From positions 186,001 through 250,000 of the forward strand of contig NZ_JOFL01000005.1 in assembly GCF_000719265.1 (NCBI RefSeq): a stretch of DNA of 64,000 nucleotides. Direction: 5' to 3'. The stretch's first letter is position 1, and the number at the start of each line of letters is the position of its first letter. The DNA is from Streptomyces roseoverticillatus. Its GTDB lineage: Bacteria > Actinomycetota > Actinomycetes > Streptomycetales > Streptomycetaceae. The translations under genes were made by a program, and so were the position numbers. Below the pieces are notes generated by a model. That model saw nothing but the letters and a program-made list of their open reading frames with translations. It was not told the DNA's origin and ran no database searches. Of the stretch, positions 1 to 10,079 are shown piece after piece.

Positions 1-2
1 GG

Positions 3-1904
3 GTCGGCGCCCTGCGCCTGCTGGAGAAGCTCCGGCCGTTCGCCGGACGGCTGCGCTTCGCTCCCCGCCCGGGTGCCGCACCCTTGTCCGGCTCCGGCTC
101 CGGCTCCGGCTCCGACTCCGGCTCCGGCTCCGCCGACGCGGCGGTCGCGCACCGGCTCACCGTGGGCGAGGCGGCCCGGGCCGTCGGCCGGCGCCGCCCC
201 AACCGGGCCGTCGAGTCCATGCGCGAAGCCCTCGCCGTCTGGAACCCGTTCTTCGACGAGATGCTCGCGCTCTGGCTGGAGACCGCCGCCGGCGGCCGTG
301 TCCTGGCCCGTACCCCGGACGAGGACTGGATCGCGCGCGGCAGGCAACTGCTCCGGCGGTACGAGCGGCTGTCCTCCGAGCACACGCTGTGCACCAAGCA
401 CCGCAAGCCCGGCGAGAATCCGTCCGCCCTGCGGCTCGCGCTGGAGGCGTACGTGACGGGCCGGACGCTGGACCCGGCATGCTGCGGCCGGCTCCAGCAC
501 GCCGTCGACTCGATGGTGCGGCGGCGCGGCGAGCCCGGATCCGGGCGCCACGGCGAGCTGCGCGCACGGCAGGCGACGGAGGCCGCGCGCCCCTCGCACC
601 ACGCCCTGGCCCAGCTCGTGGCCCGCCGCCTGTCCGGCCTCCCGCAGGACACCGGCACGCCCGACGTCGGGCCGCTCGTCGCGCCGGTCACCGAGGAGGA
701 GGCGCGGGTGAGCAGCGGCCTCACCGCCGGGGCGGAGATCCCGGAGCAGACGCGGCGGGTGGTCGAGTCGGCGCTCAGCGCCCCGCTCGCCACGCTGGTC
801 GCGCGCGGCGTCGTGCCCTCGGCCGAGGTCCTGGCCGGGCTGGTCCCGCAACTCGTCGCGTCGACCACCGCGCTCGCCTACCCCGATGAATCGCTGCGCG
901 CGCTCATGACGGCCCATTACCGGGCCTTCCGCAACCGCCGCTCCCTGCTCCTGCTCAACCTCGAACGCCAGGTGCGCATCGAGGAACTGCCGTGGGTGGC
1001 GGCGGTCGCCCGGCAGCGCCGGAAGGACGAGGCGGGCAGCGGCGCCCGGACGGCGCTGGTGCACCTGGCGGAGGTCGCGCTCCAGGGCTTCCCCGCCACG
1101 ATCCTGCCGAACCCGCTGGTCCGCGAGCTGTCCACGCTGGCCGGGCAGGCGGGTGAGGACGTGCCGTTCGTCGAGGAGCTCGCCGCCGACATCTTCATGG
1201 GGACGTTCTCCGGCAAGTTCCTGGCCTCGGCGGCAGTCGCCGGGCGGCTCCTCGGCGGCTCGCTCTACGAGTGCTACTACGGCCTCGACTACGAGCTGGT
1301 CGTCGCTCTGGAGGAGGACACGCGCGGCCGCGGGCTCCTCGGCCCGGGCACGTCCGCGCAGCGGGACTTCGCGGATCTGTGCCATGCGTACGCCGGCACG
1401 CGGCACCGCGGGTGGTCGGTGGCGGCCAACGGCACGGTGATCGAGCAGGCCCAGATCCTCACCACGCACAACCTCGCCGCCCTCGCCGGCCCGCTCGGCG
1501 CCGCCCCGGCACCGGGCTGGGCCGACCTGGCCCGGCGCTCCTTCACCACCGTGTGCAGGCTGACGGCGCGGATCCCGCACCACCCCCGCCCCCTGCCCAC
1601 GATCAAGGACGCGGCGTACGCGTGGCGGCAGATGCTCTTCCACCTCTCGCTGTGCCTGCCGGACGAGCAGGCCGCGGTCCTGGCCGCGCTGGACGACGAG
1701 GCGGCCCGGCACCCGGGCCACGTCGCGGCCCGGCTCGCCCCCGCCCTGGCCGGCCTGCGACTGACCGCCGAGGGCGGGTCCTTCGACGCCGACGGCACGG
1801 CGGATGGCGGGCGGGCCCGCCGCTTCCTCGGCTGGGCGACGGAGCGGCACTGGATGCGGGACGCTCCCGGGTCGTCAGCGGAGGAACGCCAGCGCCTGCT
1901 GTGA
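3..1904 (+). CDS. Hypothetical protein, 5' end outside the window
   Basis: The frame is open from the first bases, so the true start probably lies upstream and the gene is partial. The visible part is about 633 codons. A Gly-Ser dipeptide tract (about codons 29-45, near bases 90-140) is followed by a largely helical, Leu/Ala/Arg-rich protein with no signal peptide or obvious membrane span. A conserved-looking patch around bases 1425-1480 reads EQAQILTTHNLAALAG. I do not recognise the family. G/C bias at third codon positions is consistent with a real gene. It ends in TGA, 246 bases before the dhaLM start. Confidence 0.6.
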   Translation, partial: VGALRLLEKLRPFAGRLRFAPRPGAAPLSGSGSGSGSDSGSGSADAAVAHRLTVGEAARAVGRRRPNRAVESMREALAVWNPFFDEMLALWLETAAGGRVLARTPDEDWIARGRQLLRRYERLSSEHTLCTKHRKPGENPSALRLALEAYVTGRTLDPACCGRLQHAVDSMVRRRGEPGSGRHGELRARQATEAARPSHHALAQLVARRLSGLPQDTGTPDVGPLVAPVTEEEARVSSGLTAGAEIPEQTRRVVESALSAPLATLVARGVVPSAEVLAGLVPQLVASTTALAYPDESLRALMTAHYRAFRNRRSLLLLNLERQVRIEELPWVAAVARQRRKDEAGSGARTALVHLAEVALQGFPATILPNPLVRELSTLAGQAGEDVPFVEELAADIFMGTFSGKFLASAAVAGRLLGGSLYECYYGLDYELVVALEEDTRGRGLLGPGTSAQRDFADLCHAYAGTRHRGWSVAANGTVIEQAQILTTHNLAALAGPLGAAPAPGWADLARRSFTTVCRLTARIPHHPRPLPTIKDAAYAWRQMLFHLSLCLPDEQAAVLAALDDEAARHPGHVAARLAPALAGLRLTAEGGSFDADGTADGGRARRFLGWATERHWMRDAPGSSAEERQRLL

Positions 1905-2150
1905 CACCGTGCCATCGGTGAGCCCGGTGTCATGTCCTTGCACCCCTGGTCCCACAGCGCGCACAGGTACGCCGGGCCGGTGCCGTGGTCGGGCCCGCCG
2001 AGCGAGACCCAGTGCGCGGCCTTGGGTGTACCGGACACCGCCCGCCCCCGGGCGATCACGCGGGCGACGCTCGCACATTACGCTGAGCCGGGCCGGGCCT
2101 TGCTGTTCACGGAGTTGTTCACGGAGCCGTCCACCGAGGAGTCACCGCAC

Positions 2151-3245
2151 ATGACCGTCCCGCTCGACCTCGCCTTCTTCCGTCGCTTTCTCGAGCGCGC
2201 CACGCGCGTGATCGTGGCGGAGTCGGCGTACCTCACCGAACTCGACGCCGCCATCGGCGACGCCGATCACGGCGCGAACCTCAAGCGCGGGTTCACCTCC
2301 GCCGCCGAGGCGGTGGCCGCCGAGCCGCCGGCCACGCCGGGGGCGCTGCTGACGGCCGTCGGCGTGCATCTGACGAACACCGTGGGCGGGGCGTCGGGGC
2401 CGTTGTACGGGACGGTGCTGCGGCGGATGGGGAAGATCCTGGGCGAGGACCCCGTGGTCGAACCGGAGGCGCTGGGGCGGGCGCTCGGTGCCGCCGTGGC
2501 GAGCGTGCGGCGGCTCGGGGACTCGGCGCCCGGGGACAAGACGATGGTCGACGCGCTGCAGCCGGCCGCCGACGCGTACGCCGCCGCCCTGCCGCAGGGC
2601 GTCGTGGCCGCGCTGGACGCCGCCGCGCGGGCGGCCCGCGAGGGCGCCGGGGCTACGATCCCGCTGCAGGCCCGCCGCGGTCGGGCGAGCTATCTGGGCG
2701 AGCGCAGCATCGGCCACCAGGACCCGGGCGCGACGTCGTCCGCGCTGCTGGTCATGGCGCTGTACGAGGCCACGGACCCGGAGCTGTGCGCGGTGCCGCC
2801 GGAGCGGGAGGCCGCGGCTGCCGAGGCCCCCGCGCAGGCCGCGCCCGCGGGCCGGGTCGGGATCGTGCTGGTCTCGCACAGCCGCGAGGTCGCCACCTCG
2901 ACCGCGGAGCTCGCGAAGGCCCTGACCGGCACGGGCGACCCGGCCCCGGCGGCCCCGGCCGGCGGGCTGCCGGACGGTTCGGTCGGCACCAGTGCCGAGC
3001 TGGTGCGCCGGGCGGTCGGAGCCGCGGACCAGGGTCAGGGGGTGGCGGTCTTCTGCGACATGGGCAGCGCCGTCCTCACGGTCAAGGCGCTGCTCGCCGA
3101 AGGCTTCGGCGGCTCCGGCGTGCGCATCGCCGACGCCCCCTTCGTGGAGGGCGCGGTGGCCGCCCTGGTGACGGCCTCGGCCGGCGGCGACCTCGCGGCC
3201 GTGCTCGCCGCGGCGGACGACGCCCGCACCTACCGCAAACTCTGA
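2151..3245 (+). CDS. dhaLM: Fused DhaL-DhaM dihydroxyacetone kinase / PTS phosphocarrier subunits
   Basis: 364 residues. The N-terminal half (about 1-205) matches DhaL, the ADP-binding subunit of PTS-dependent dihydroxyacetone kinase. It has D32, D37 and D39 in an IGDADHG motif for Mg-ADP, a VGGASGPLYGT loop and HQDPGATSSA. After an Ala-rich linker (about 210-235) comes a DhaM-type EIIA-Man domain with the phospho-acceptor H243 in VLVSHS, followed by CDMGSA. In PTS-type systems DhaM passes phosphate to ADP held on DhaL, and DhaK binds dihydroxyacetone. The ATG at 2151 has GAGGA ten bases upstream, and family homology begins there; the frame also runs open to about 1932. No dhaK lies next to it. 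Confidence 0.88.
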   Translation: MTVPLDLAFFRRFLERATRVIVAESAYLTELDAAIGDADHGANLKRGFTSAAEAVAAEPPATPGALLTAVGVHLTNTVGGASGPLYGTVLRRMGKILGEDPVVEPEALGRALGAAVASVRRLGDSAPGDKTMVDALQPAADAYAAALPQGVVAALDAAARAAREGAGATIPLQARRGRASYLGERSIGHQDPGATSSALLVMALYEATDPELCAVPPEREAAAAEAPAQAAPAGRVGIVLVSHSREVATSTAELAKALTGTGDPAPAAPAGGLPDGSVGTSAELVRRAVGAADQGQGVAVFCDMGSAVLTVKALLAEGFGGSGVRIADAPFVEGAVAALVTASAGGDLAAVLAAADDARTYRKL

Positions 3246-3367
3246 GTCAAGAGGCGGCGGCACCAAGATCGCAGCGGTGGCCGGGACGCATCACCCATGC
3301 CAGGGTGTAATGGCACAAATGCCCCTATGAATCCCGAACCTCGTTCCGGCGTGGAGGTCCCGCCACG

Positions 3368-4561
3368 GTGTCGTCGCGCAGACTCCCCTTCGCGCTGGTC
3401 CTGGCCTACCTGGGGGCCGTCGTCGCCGTCGACCTGATGACACCGTCGAACCTCCGGCTGGACGTCTACGCCGCCCTCGCCCCGATGACGGCCGCGGCGC
3501 TGTGCACGTACCGGCAGACGGTGTTCGTCGGCGTCCTCGACTTCTGCCTGATGGTGGCCCACCACGGCGTGGTGGGCGGCGAGGTGGCCGTCAACAGGGT
3601 CGGCTCGTTCGTCGGCAACGCCCTGATGGTCGGCGCGAGCATCGCCGTGGCCCGGCTGCGGCGCGACGCCGAGTCCCTGCTGGAGCGCGTACGGGCCACC
3701 GGCGAGGCCGCGCAGCGGGCACTGCTGCGGCCGCTGCCGCTGCGCACCCGCAGCGTGGTCGTCGACGGCTTCTACGTGTCCTCGCAGCGGGAGGCGCTCG
3801 TGGGCGGCGACCTGTACGAGGTGGTGGACACGCCGTACGGGACGCGCGTGCTCATCGGCGACGTACGGGGCAAGGGGCTCGGCACGCTGGGCGCGGGGGC
3901 GGCGGTGCTGACCGCCTTCCGCGAGGCGGCCTACCACCGGCGCGACCTGGAGGGCGGGGTGGTGGCGATGGAGCAGGGGCTGTACCGCTACCACCGGTCT
4001 GCGGAGTACCAGGCGCGGCTGCAGCCGGAGCGGCACGGCGGGCGACCGGAGGACGTGCGGATGCGCGCGGCGGAGGAGTTCGTGACGGCGCTGGTCTTCG
4101 GCACGGAGGAGGGCCCGGGCGGCCCCGGCGCGGGCGGGCACGTGCCGGTGGTGTTCGTGGACTGCGGGCACCTCGCGCCGTTCCTGATCGGCGCGGACGG
4201 CGGGGTGCGCGAGCTGGAACCGGACGACGCGGGGCTGCCCTTGGGCCTCGGCGACCTGGCCGCCGCCCCGCGGACGGCGCAGCGCGTCGCTCTGCCGCCC
4301 GGCTGCCGGGTGCTGGCCTGCACGGACGGGGTGACCGAGGCCCGGTCACCGGACGGCGGCTTCTACCCGCTGGCGGAGCGGCTCGACGCGTGGGCCGCCC
4401 TGCCCACACCCCAGCTGCTGGGGCGGCTGCGCGCGGACCTCGACGCGCACACGGGCGGGCGACTGCAGGACGACGTGGCGGTGCTGGTGCTGGAGCGGGC
4501 GGCGGAATACCAGGGCCCGGCCGGCAGCGATGCCCTGACGGAGGGGGCACCGGCCCCGTAG
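3368..4561 (+). CDS. Membrane-anchored SpoIIE/PP2C-type serine phosphatase
   Basis: 397 residues. Two to four hydrophobic segments fill about residues 5-95 and are followed by a short linker helix and a PP2C-SpoIIE catalytic domain (about 125-385). Metal-site motifs include GGDLYEVVD, IGDVRGKG, FVDCGHLAP, CTDGVTEARS and DDVAVLVL. Such proteins dephosphorylate anti-anti-sigma factors or other Ser/Thr phosphoproteins. There is no PAS, GAF or response-regulator input domain, so the membrane part is the likely sensor. Start: GTG at 3368 with GGAGGT nine bases upstream. It converges on the PIG-L gene. Confidence 0.85.
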   Translation: MSSRRLPFALVLAYLGAVVAVDLMTPSNLRLDVYAALAPMTAAALCTYRQTVFVGVLDFCLMVAHHGVVGGEVAVNRVGSFVGNALMVGASIAVARLRRDAESLLERVRATGEAAQRALLRPLPLRTRSVVVDGFYVSSQREALVGGDLYEVVDTPYGTRVLIGDVRGKGLGTLGAGAAVLTAFREAAYHRRDLEGGVVAMEQGLYRYHRSAEYQARLQPERHGGRPEDVRMRAAEEFVTALVFGTEEGPGGPGAGGHVPVVFVDCGHLAPFLIGADGGVRELEPDDAGLPLGLGDLAAAPRTAQRVALPPGCRVLACTDGVTEARSPDGGFYPLAERLDAWAALPTPQLLGRLRADLDAHTGGRLQDDVAVLVLERAAEYQGPAGSDALTEGAPAP

Positions 4562-4730
4562 GGGCCGGGGGTAAGGGCCCGGCCTGCGGTCCATCGACCC
4601 GGCTCGCGGATCGGACTGCCGACCCTGTCCGCGGCCCGGCCCGCAGCCCGGACCACCACGGGACGGCAGCAGTCCGCCCGCAGCGGCCCGTCCGCGGGAC
4701 GGACCCGTAGGGGCCCGGCCCGCTCGTCCG

Positions 4731-5558
4731 TCAGCGGCTGAACAGCTCGAACGACACCCCCGGCCGCCCGCCGAACCGCTCCGCGACGCCCCGCATGCTG
4801 CCTTCCAGGAAGGTGCGGCAGTACGTCTCCGGGTCCTCCTTCGTCAGCGCCTCGATGTACGTGCGGTGGCAGAGGAGCGAGGCGACGGCCCGCTCCAGGC
4901 CGCTGCTCGCGTCGACGGCGTGGGTGGGCTGCGGGGAGCCGGCCACCGCCACGTAGCGCACGCCGTCCCAGGGCACGAGGCCCTCCTCGGCGAGGCCGGG
5001 GAAGATCCAGCGGTTGCCGGCGTCGCCGACGGCGTCGAGGACGGCCCGGCCGACGTTGCGGTGGTCGGGGGTGTTCCAGTACGTGCCGCCCCAGGTGTCG
5101 TGGTGGTTGAGCGTCAGGACGAGCTCGGGGCGGTGGCGGCGGATGGCGGCGGCGAAATCGCGGCGCAGGGCCGTGCCGTACTCGATGACGCCGTCGGGGT
5201 GGCCGAGGAACTCGACGGTCGCCACCCCCACGGCGGCGGCGCTCGCCCGCTGCTCGCGCTCGCGCAGCGGGCCGGCCTCGGCGGGGGAGAGGGTGTCGAT
5301 CCCGGCCTCGCCGACGCTGGCCAGGAGGTAGACGCACTCGCGGCCGTCGTCCAGCCAGGAGGCGATGGCGGCCGAGGCGCCGTATTCGAGGTCGTCGGGG
5401 TGGGCGACGATCGCGAGGGCGCGCCGCCAGTCGGTGGGCATCTCCTTGAGCTGACCGGCGGGCCGCTCCGCACCGGGCGGCTCCGTCGGCGCGGCCTCCG
5501 CCGTGCCCTCCGTCCCCGCCGTGGCCGTCGCACCCGTCACGTCCGTCGCATCCGCCAT
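4731..5558 (-). CDS. PIG-L/LmbE family N-acetylglucosaminyl-type deacetylase
   Basis: 275 residues from the ATG at 5558, which follows GGGAGA at good spacing; the frame extends in-phase to 5654 without a better start. The zinc motif AHPDD lies in IVAHPDDLEYGA, with the partner motif LNHHDTWGGTYWNTPDHRNVG, both typical of the PIG-L fold (MshB, Mca and antibiotic-modifying deacetylases). The N-terminal 40 residues are low-complexity Ala/Thr/Glu. The substrate cannot be told: mycothiol-pathway enzymes usually share more motifs than seen here. It is divergent from the ABC importer genes. Confidence 0.82.
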   Translation of the reverse strand: MADATDVTGATATAGTEGTAEAAPTEPPGAERPAGQLKEMPTDWRRALAIVAHPDDLEYGASAAIASWLDDGRECVYLLASVGEAGIDTLSPAEAGPLREREQRASAAAVGVATVEFLGHPDGVIEYGTALRRDFAAAIRRHRPELVLTLNHHDTWGGTYWNTPDHRNVGRAVLDAVGDAGNRWIFPGLAEEGLVPWDGVRYVAVAGSPQPTHAVDASSGLERAVASLLCHRTYIEALTKEDPETYCRTFLEGSMRGVAERFGGRPGVSFELFSR

Positions 5559-5654
5559 CACGGTCTCCCTCAGCCTGTCGGATCCGCCCCGGCGCGCGCC
5601 GCGCGCCGTCGGCAGGGCGTTCGACGAAGCGTACGTCGCAGTTCTTCGCGACAC

Positions 5655-5700
5655 GCGGGAACCCGGCGCTCCCGCGGTCCGACTACCTGATCCGGGACCG
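5655..5700 (+). promoter_or_regulatory. Two adjacent stem-loops in the ABC-importer leader
   Basis: GCGGGA (5655-5660) pairs with TCCCGC (5670-5675), and CGGTCC (5675-5680) pairs with GGACCG (5695-5700). They end about 33 bases before the Shine-Dalgarno of the lipoprotein gene. No cobalamin-riboswitch box (GCCACTG-like) is present. They may be a leader structure or chance in GC-rich DNA. Confidence 0.25.
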
Positions 5701-5743
5701 CACCGGCGGGCCCGTGGCGAACCGAAATTCCTGGAGTTGTCTG

Positions 5744-6808
5744 ATGCGCCCTCGTGCGTGGTGCGGTGTTCTGGCCGCTGTGGCCCTGTCGGCGACGGCC
5801 TGCGGCGGTGGCGGCGGCGGTGAGGCGAAGAAGACCGACGACGCGGGCGCCGGCGCGCGGTCCGGCTTCCCGGTGACCGTCACGGACTGCACGGGCGCGA
5901 AGACCACCTTCGACGCGGCGCCGAAGAAGATCGTCACCAGCAACGCCGCGGGCCTGGAGCTGCTCATGTGGCTGGGCGCGGGCGACAAGGCGGCCGGCAC
6001 GGGCTTCCCGCCCGGCAACGGCGCCATGCCGGGCCAGTACGCGGACCGTGCGGCGAAGGTGCCGGTGCTGGGGAAGACGGCGATCCCCAAGGAGAAGCTG
6101 CTGGGCTCGGGCGCGGACCTCTACGTGGACGCGTTCTCCTCCATGAAGAACATGGGCAAGATGGGCGACGCCCCCACGGCGGAGGAGTTCAAGGCCGCCG
6201 GCATCAAGCACGTCTTCCTGAAGTCGACGGCCTGCGCGGCGATGAGCAAGACCCCGCGCACGGACCTCTCGGGCGTCGAGGCCGACATCGAGGAGCTCGG
6301 CAAGGTCACCGGCACCTCCGCGCGCGCCGCCGAACTGGTGCAGGAGATGCGGAAGAAGACGGGCGCGGTGCGCGACGCCCTCAAGGACGTCCCCGCGGAC
6401 AAGCGGCCCTCTTACTTCTTCTTCGACTACGACGCGGGCACCAAGCAGCCGATGGCCGTGTGCAACCGGCAGGTCGCCAACGCCGTGATCGGCATGGCCG
6501 GCGGCCGCAACGTCTTCGACGGCTGCGACGGCGACTTCAAGCCCGTGGGCTGGGAGGACGTCGTCGCCAAGAACCCCGACTGGATCCAGCTCGGCGTCCG
6601 CAACCGCGGCAGCGACGAGGCGAACGCCAAGGCCTTCGACGAGGCCGCGGAGTTCCTGAAGACCTTCCCCGCCACGAAGGACCTCACGGCCGTCAAGGAG
6701 GGGCACTTCCTGCGCGTCGGCTCCGAGCGGACCACGATCGGGGGCGTGCGCAGCGCGGACACCGTCCGCGAGATCGCGCACACCCTGCACCCGGACCGGG
6801 TCAAGTAG
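5744..6808 (+). CDS. ABC importer substrate-binding lipoprotein (iron-siderophore/cobalamin type)
   Basis: 354 residues from the ATG at 5744, preceded by GGAG at seven bases; the frame is open upstream to 5714. A basic N-terminus and hydrophobic core end in LSATAC, a lipobox that puts the lipid-modified Cys near residue 20, followed by a Gly-rich tether. The mature part has the two-lobed fold of BtuF/FhuD-type proteins: PVTVTDCTG, PKKIVTSNAAGLELLMWLG and a C-terminal GGVRSADTVREIAHTLHP. The substrate is probably a ferric siderophore, haem or corrinoid. Its stop directly precedes the permease ATG. Confidence 0.85.
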   Translation: MRPRAWCGVLAAVALSATACGGGGGGEAKKTDDAGAGARSGFPVTVTDCTGAKTTFDAAPKKIVTSNAAGLELLMWLGAGDKAAGTGFPPGNGAMPGQYADRAAKVPVLGKTAIPKEKLLGSGADLYVDAFSSMKNMGKMGDAPTAEEFKAAGIKHVFLKSTACAAMSKTPRTDLSGVEADIEELGKVTGTSARAAELVQEMRKKTGAVRDALKDVPADKRPSYFFFDYDAGTKQPMAVCNRQVANAVIGMAGGRNVFDGCDGDFKPVGWEDVVAKNPDWIQLGVRNRGSDEANAKAFDEAAEFLKTFPATKDLTAVKEGHFLRVGSERTTIGGVRSADTVREIAHTLHPDRVK

Positions 6809-7882
6809 ATGGCGGCGCTCACCACGGCGGCCGCGGAGGAGGCGCAGGAACGCGAGCCCGGGGCGCGGGCGCCGTGGGTGGCGGCCGCGCTGGGCTGCGC
6901 GCTGCTGATCGCGCTGACGGCCTCGGTGTGCCTGGGCTCCACGGACGTGCCGCTCGGCGACGTGTGGTCCTCGGTGGCGCGCGGGATCAGCGGCGGGGAG
7001 CCGGTGCCGGGCACGCAGGACCTGATCGTATGGCGGCTGCGGGTGCCGCGGGCGCTGCTGGCCGCCGTGGTGGGCGCGGGCCTGGGCCTGGTGGGCACCG
7101 CCGTCCAGGCCCTCGTCCGCAATCCGCTCGCGGACCCGTATCTGCTGGGCATCTCCAGCGGGGCCTCGCTCGGCGCGGTCGCGGCGATCGTGCTGGGGGC
7201 GGGCGCGGGCGGGCTGCTGGGACTCGGTCTCTCGGCGGCGGCGTTCGCCGGTGCGCTCGCGTCGTTCGCGCTGGTGTGGGCGATGGCGCGGCGCGGGGGC
7301 GGGTTCTCGCCGCTGCGGCTGGTGCTGGCGGGCGTCGGCATCGGCCAGTTCCTGTCCGGCTTCACGCACTATCTGGTGCTGCAGGCCGGCGACGACCAGC
7401 AGACCCACGGCGTGCTGTTCTGGCTGATGGGCTCCCTCGGCGGCGCCCAGTGGTCCACGCTCGGCGTGCCCGCCGCGGCCGTGGCGCTCGGCCTCGCCGC
7501 GCTCCTCGCCCGGGCCCGGGGGCTGGACGCGGTGCTGATGGGCGACGAGACCGCGGCGGGGCTGGGCGTGGACGTGACGCGGCTGCGGCGCGAGCTGTTC
7601 GTGGTGACGAGCGTGCTCACCGGCGTGCTGGTGTCCGTCTCGGGCGCGATCGGCTTCGTGGGGCTGATGGTGCCGCACGTGTGCCGGATGGTCGTGGGCG
7701 GCGCGCACCGCGTCCTGCTGCCGGTGGCCGCGCTCTTCGGCGCGGTTCTGCTGGTCGTGGTCGACCTGGTGGCCCGTACGGCCCTGCCGGACCAGGAGCT
7801 GCCGGTGGGCGTGGTCACGGCGCTGGTCGGCGCGCCGACGCTGCTGTACCTGCTGGACCGGCGTCTGCTGGAGAGAGGCTGA
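6809..7882 (+). CDS. FecCD-family ABC permease
   Basis: 357 residues with about nine to ten hydrophobic helices and the FecCD/BtuC signatures RVPRALLAAVVGAGLGLVG, RNPLADPYLLGISSGAS, LAGVGIGQ and GAIGFVGLMVPHVCR. It forms the membrane channel for the lipoprotein encoded just upstream. The ATG at 6809 directly follows the upstream TAG, so translation is probably coupled. A single permease suggests a homodimer. Confidence 0.92.
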   Translation: MAALTTAAAEEAQEREPGARAPWVAAALGCALLIALTASVCLGSTDVPLGDVWSSVARGISGGEPVPGTQDLIVWRLRVPRALLAAVVGAGLGLVGTAVQALVRNPLADPYLLGISSGASLGAVAAIVLGAGAGGLLGLGLSAAAFAGALASFALVWAMARRGGGFSPLRLVLAGVGIGQFLSGFTHYLVLQAGDDQQTHGVLFWLMGSLGGAQWSTLGVPAAAVALGLAALLARARGLDAVLMGDETAAGLGVDVTRLRRELFVVTSVLTGVLVSVSGAIGFVGLMVPHVCRMVVGGAHRVLLPVAALFGAVLLVVVDLVARTALPDQELPVGVVTALVGAPTLLYLLDRRLLERG

Positions 7883-7895
7883 GAGGGGCTGGGGG

Positions 7896-8723
7896 ATGGG
7901 CGGAATGAAGATCGCGATCGAGGACCTGGAAGTGTCCCTGTCCGGCCGGACGGTCGTCTCCGGGGTGCACCTGGTCGCGGAGGAAGGCGAGATCGCCGGG
8001 CTGGTCGGGCCGAACGGCAGCGGCAAGTCGACGGTCCTGCGCACCGTCTACCGCTATCTGCGGCCGCACGCGGGCCGGGTACTGGTCGGCGGTACGGACA
8101 TCACGTCGCTGACCGCCGCCGAGTCGGCCCGGCGGGTGGCCGCGCTCCCGCAGGAGCGCGGCAGCGACTTCGAACTCTCGGTACGGGCGGTGGTGGCCAT
8201 GGGCCGCACCCCGTACAAGCGGGCGTTCGCGGGCGAGGACCGCGCCGACGCGGAGATCGTGGCGGCGGCGCTGGCGGGGGTCGGGCTCGCCGGGGCGGAG
8301 AAGCGGCGCTTCTCGGCGCTGTCGGGCGGCGAGCGCCAGCGGGTGCTGCTGGCGCGGGCGCTGGCCCAGGACCCGCAGGTGCTGGTCCTGGACGAGCCGA
8401 CGAACCACCTGGACGTCCTGCACCAGGTCGAACTCCTGGCCCTGCTGCGCGCGCAGCGCCGCACGACCCTGCTGTCCCTGCACGACCTGAACGCGGCGGC
8501 GTCGCTGTGCGACCGCCTCCACGTCCTGCACGAGGGCGCGCTCGTGGCCTCGGGTCCGCCGCGGGAGGTCCTGACCCCGGAGCTGCTGGCCGGCGTCTTC
8601 GGCGTCCGGGCGGCGGTCGTCGACCACCCGCTGACGGGCGACCCCCTGATCGCCTTCGACCACCGCACGCCCGCGGCGGGCGCGCCGCGGGCGGTGGCGG
8701 AGGGCGCGACGGCGACTGCGTGA
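7896..8723 (+). CDS. ABC importer ATPase (FepC/BtuD type)
   Basis: 275 residues with Walker A GPNGSGKST, Q-loop PQERG, signature LSGGERQRV, Walker B VLVLDEPTNHLD and H-loop SLHDLN. It powers the importer formed with the two preceding genes, 13 bases downstream of the permease stop. Starts at 7896 or at the internal ATG 7905 are both possible; GA-rich sequence precedes the first. The tail after about residue 250 is low-complexity and Ala-rich. Confidence 0.93.
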   Translation: MGGMKIAIEDLEVSLSGRTVVSGVHLVAEEGEIAGLVGPNGSGKSTVLRTVYRYLRPHAGRVLVGGTDITSLTAAESARRVAALPQERGSDFELSVRAVVAMGRTPYKRAFAGEDRADAEIVAAALAGVGLAGAEKRRFSALSGGERQRVLLARALAQDPQVLVLDEPTNHLDVLHQVELLALLRAQRRTTLLSLHDLNAAASLCDRLHVLHEGALVASGPPREVLTPELLAGVFGVRAAVVDHPLTGDPLIAFDHRTPAAGAPRAVAEGATATA

Positions 8724-8753
8724 GCCCGCCGGTGACGGCCACGCCGTGAGCCC

Positions 8754-8804
8754 GCCGTGACGGCGCCTGCGTGAGCCCGCCCGTCACGGCGACCAGGCGC
8801 CGTC
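8754..8804. terminator. Bidirectional terminator-like inverted repeats
   Basis: Two alternative stems overlap between convergent genes: GCCGTGACGG (8754-8763) with CCGTCACGGC (8781-8790), and GACGGCGCCTG (8759-8769) with CAGGCGCCGTC (8794-8804). Neither has a T-tract, as is common in Streptomyces. The motif GTGAGCCCGCC also recurs three times from about 8720 to 8780. Confidence 0.6.
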
Positions 8805-8840
8805 AAGGCGACCAGGCGAGCCGCCCGTTCCGGTCCGGTG

Positions 8841-10079
<1,239 letters not shown>

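Noticed and set aside
5559..5743. Cobalamin riboswitch before the ABC importer
   Set aside because: The spacer lacks the conserved B12 box and the core needed; only small hairpins are present.
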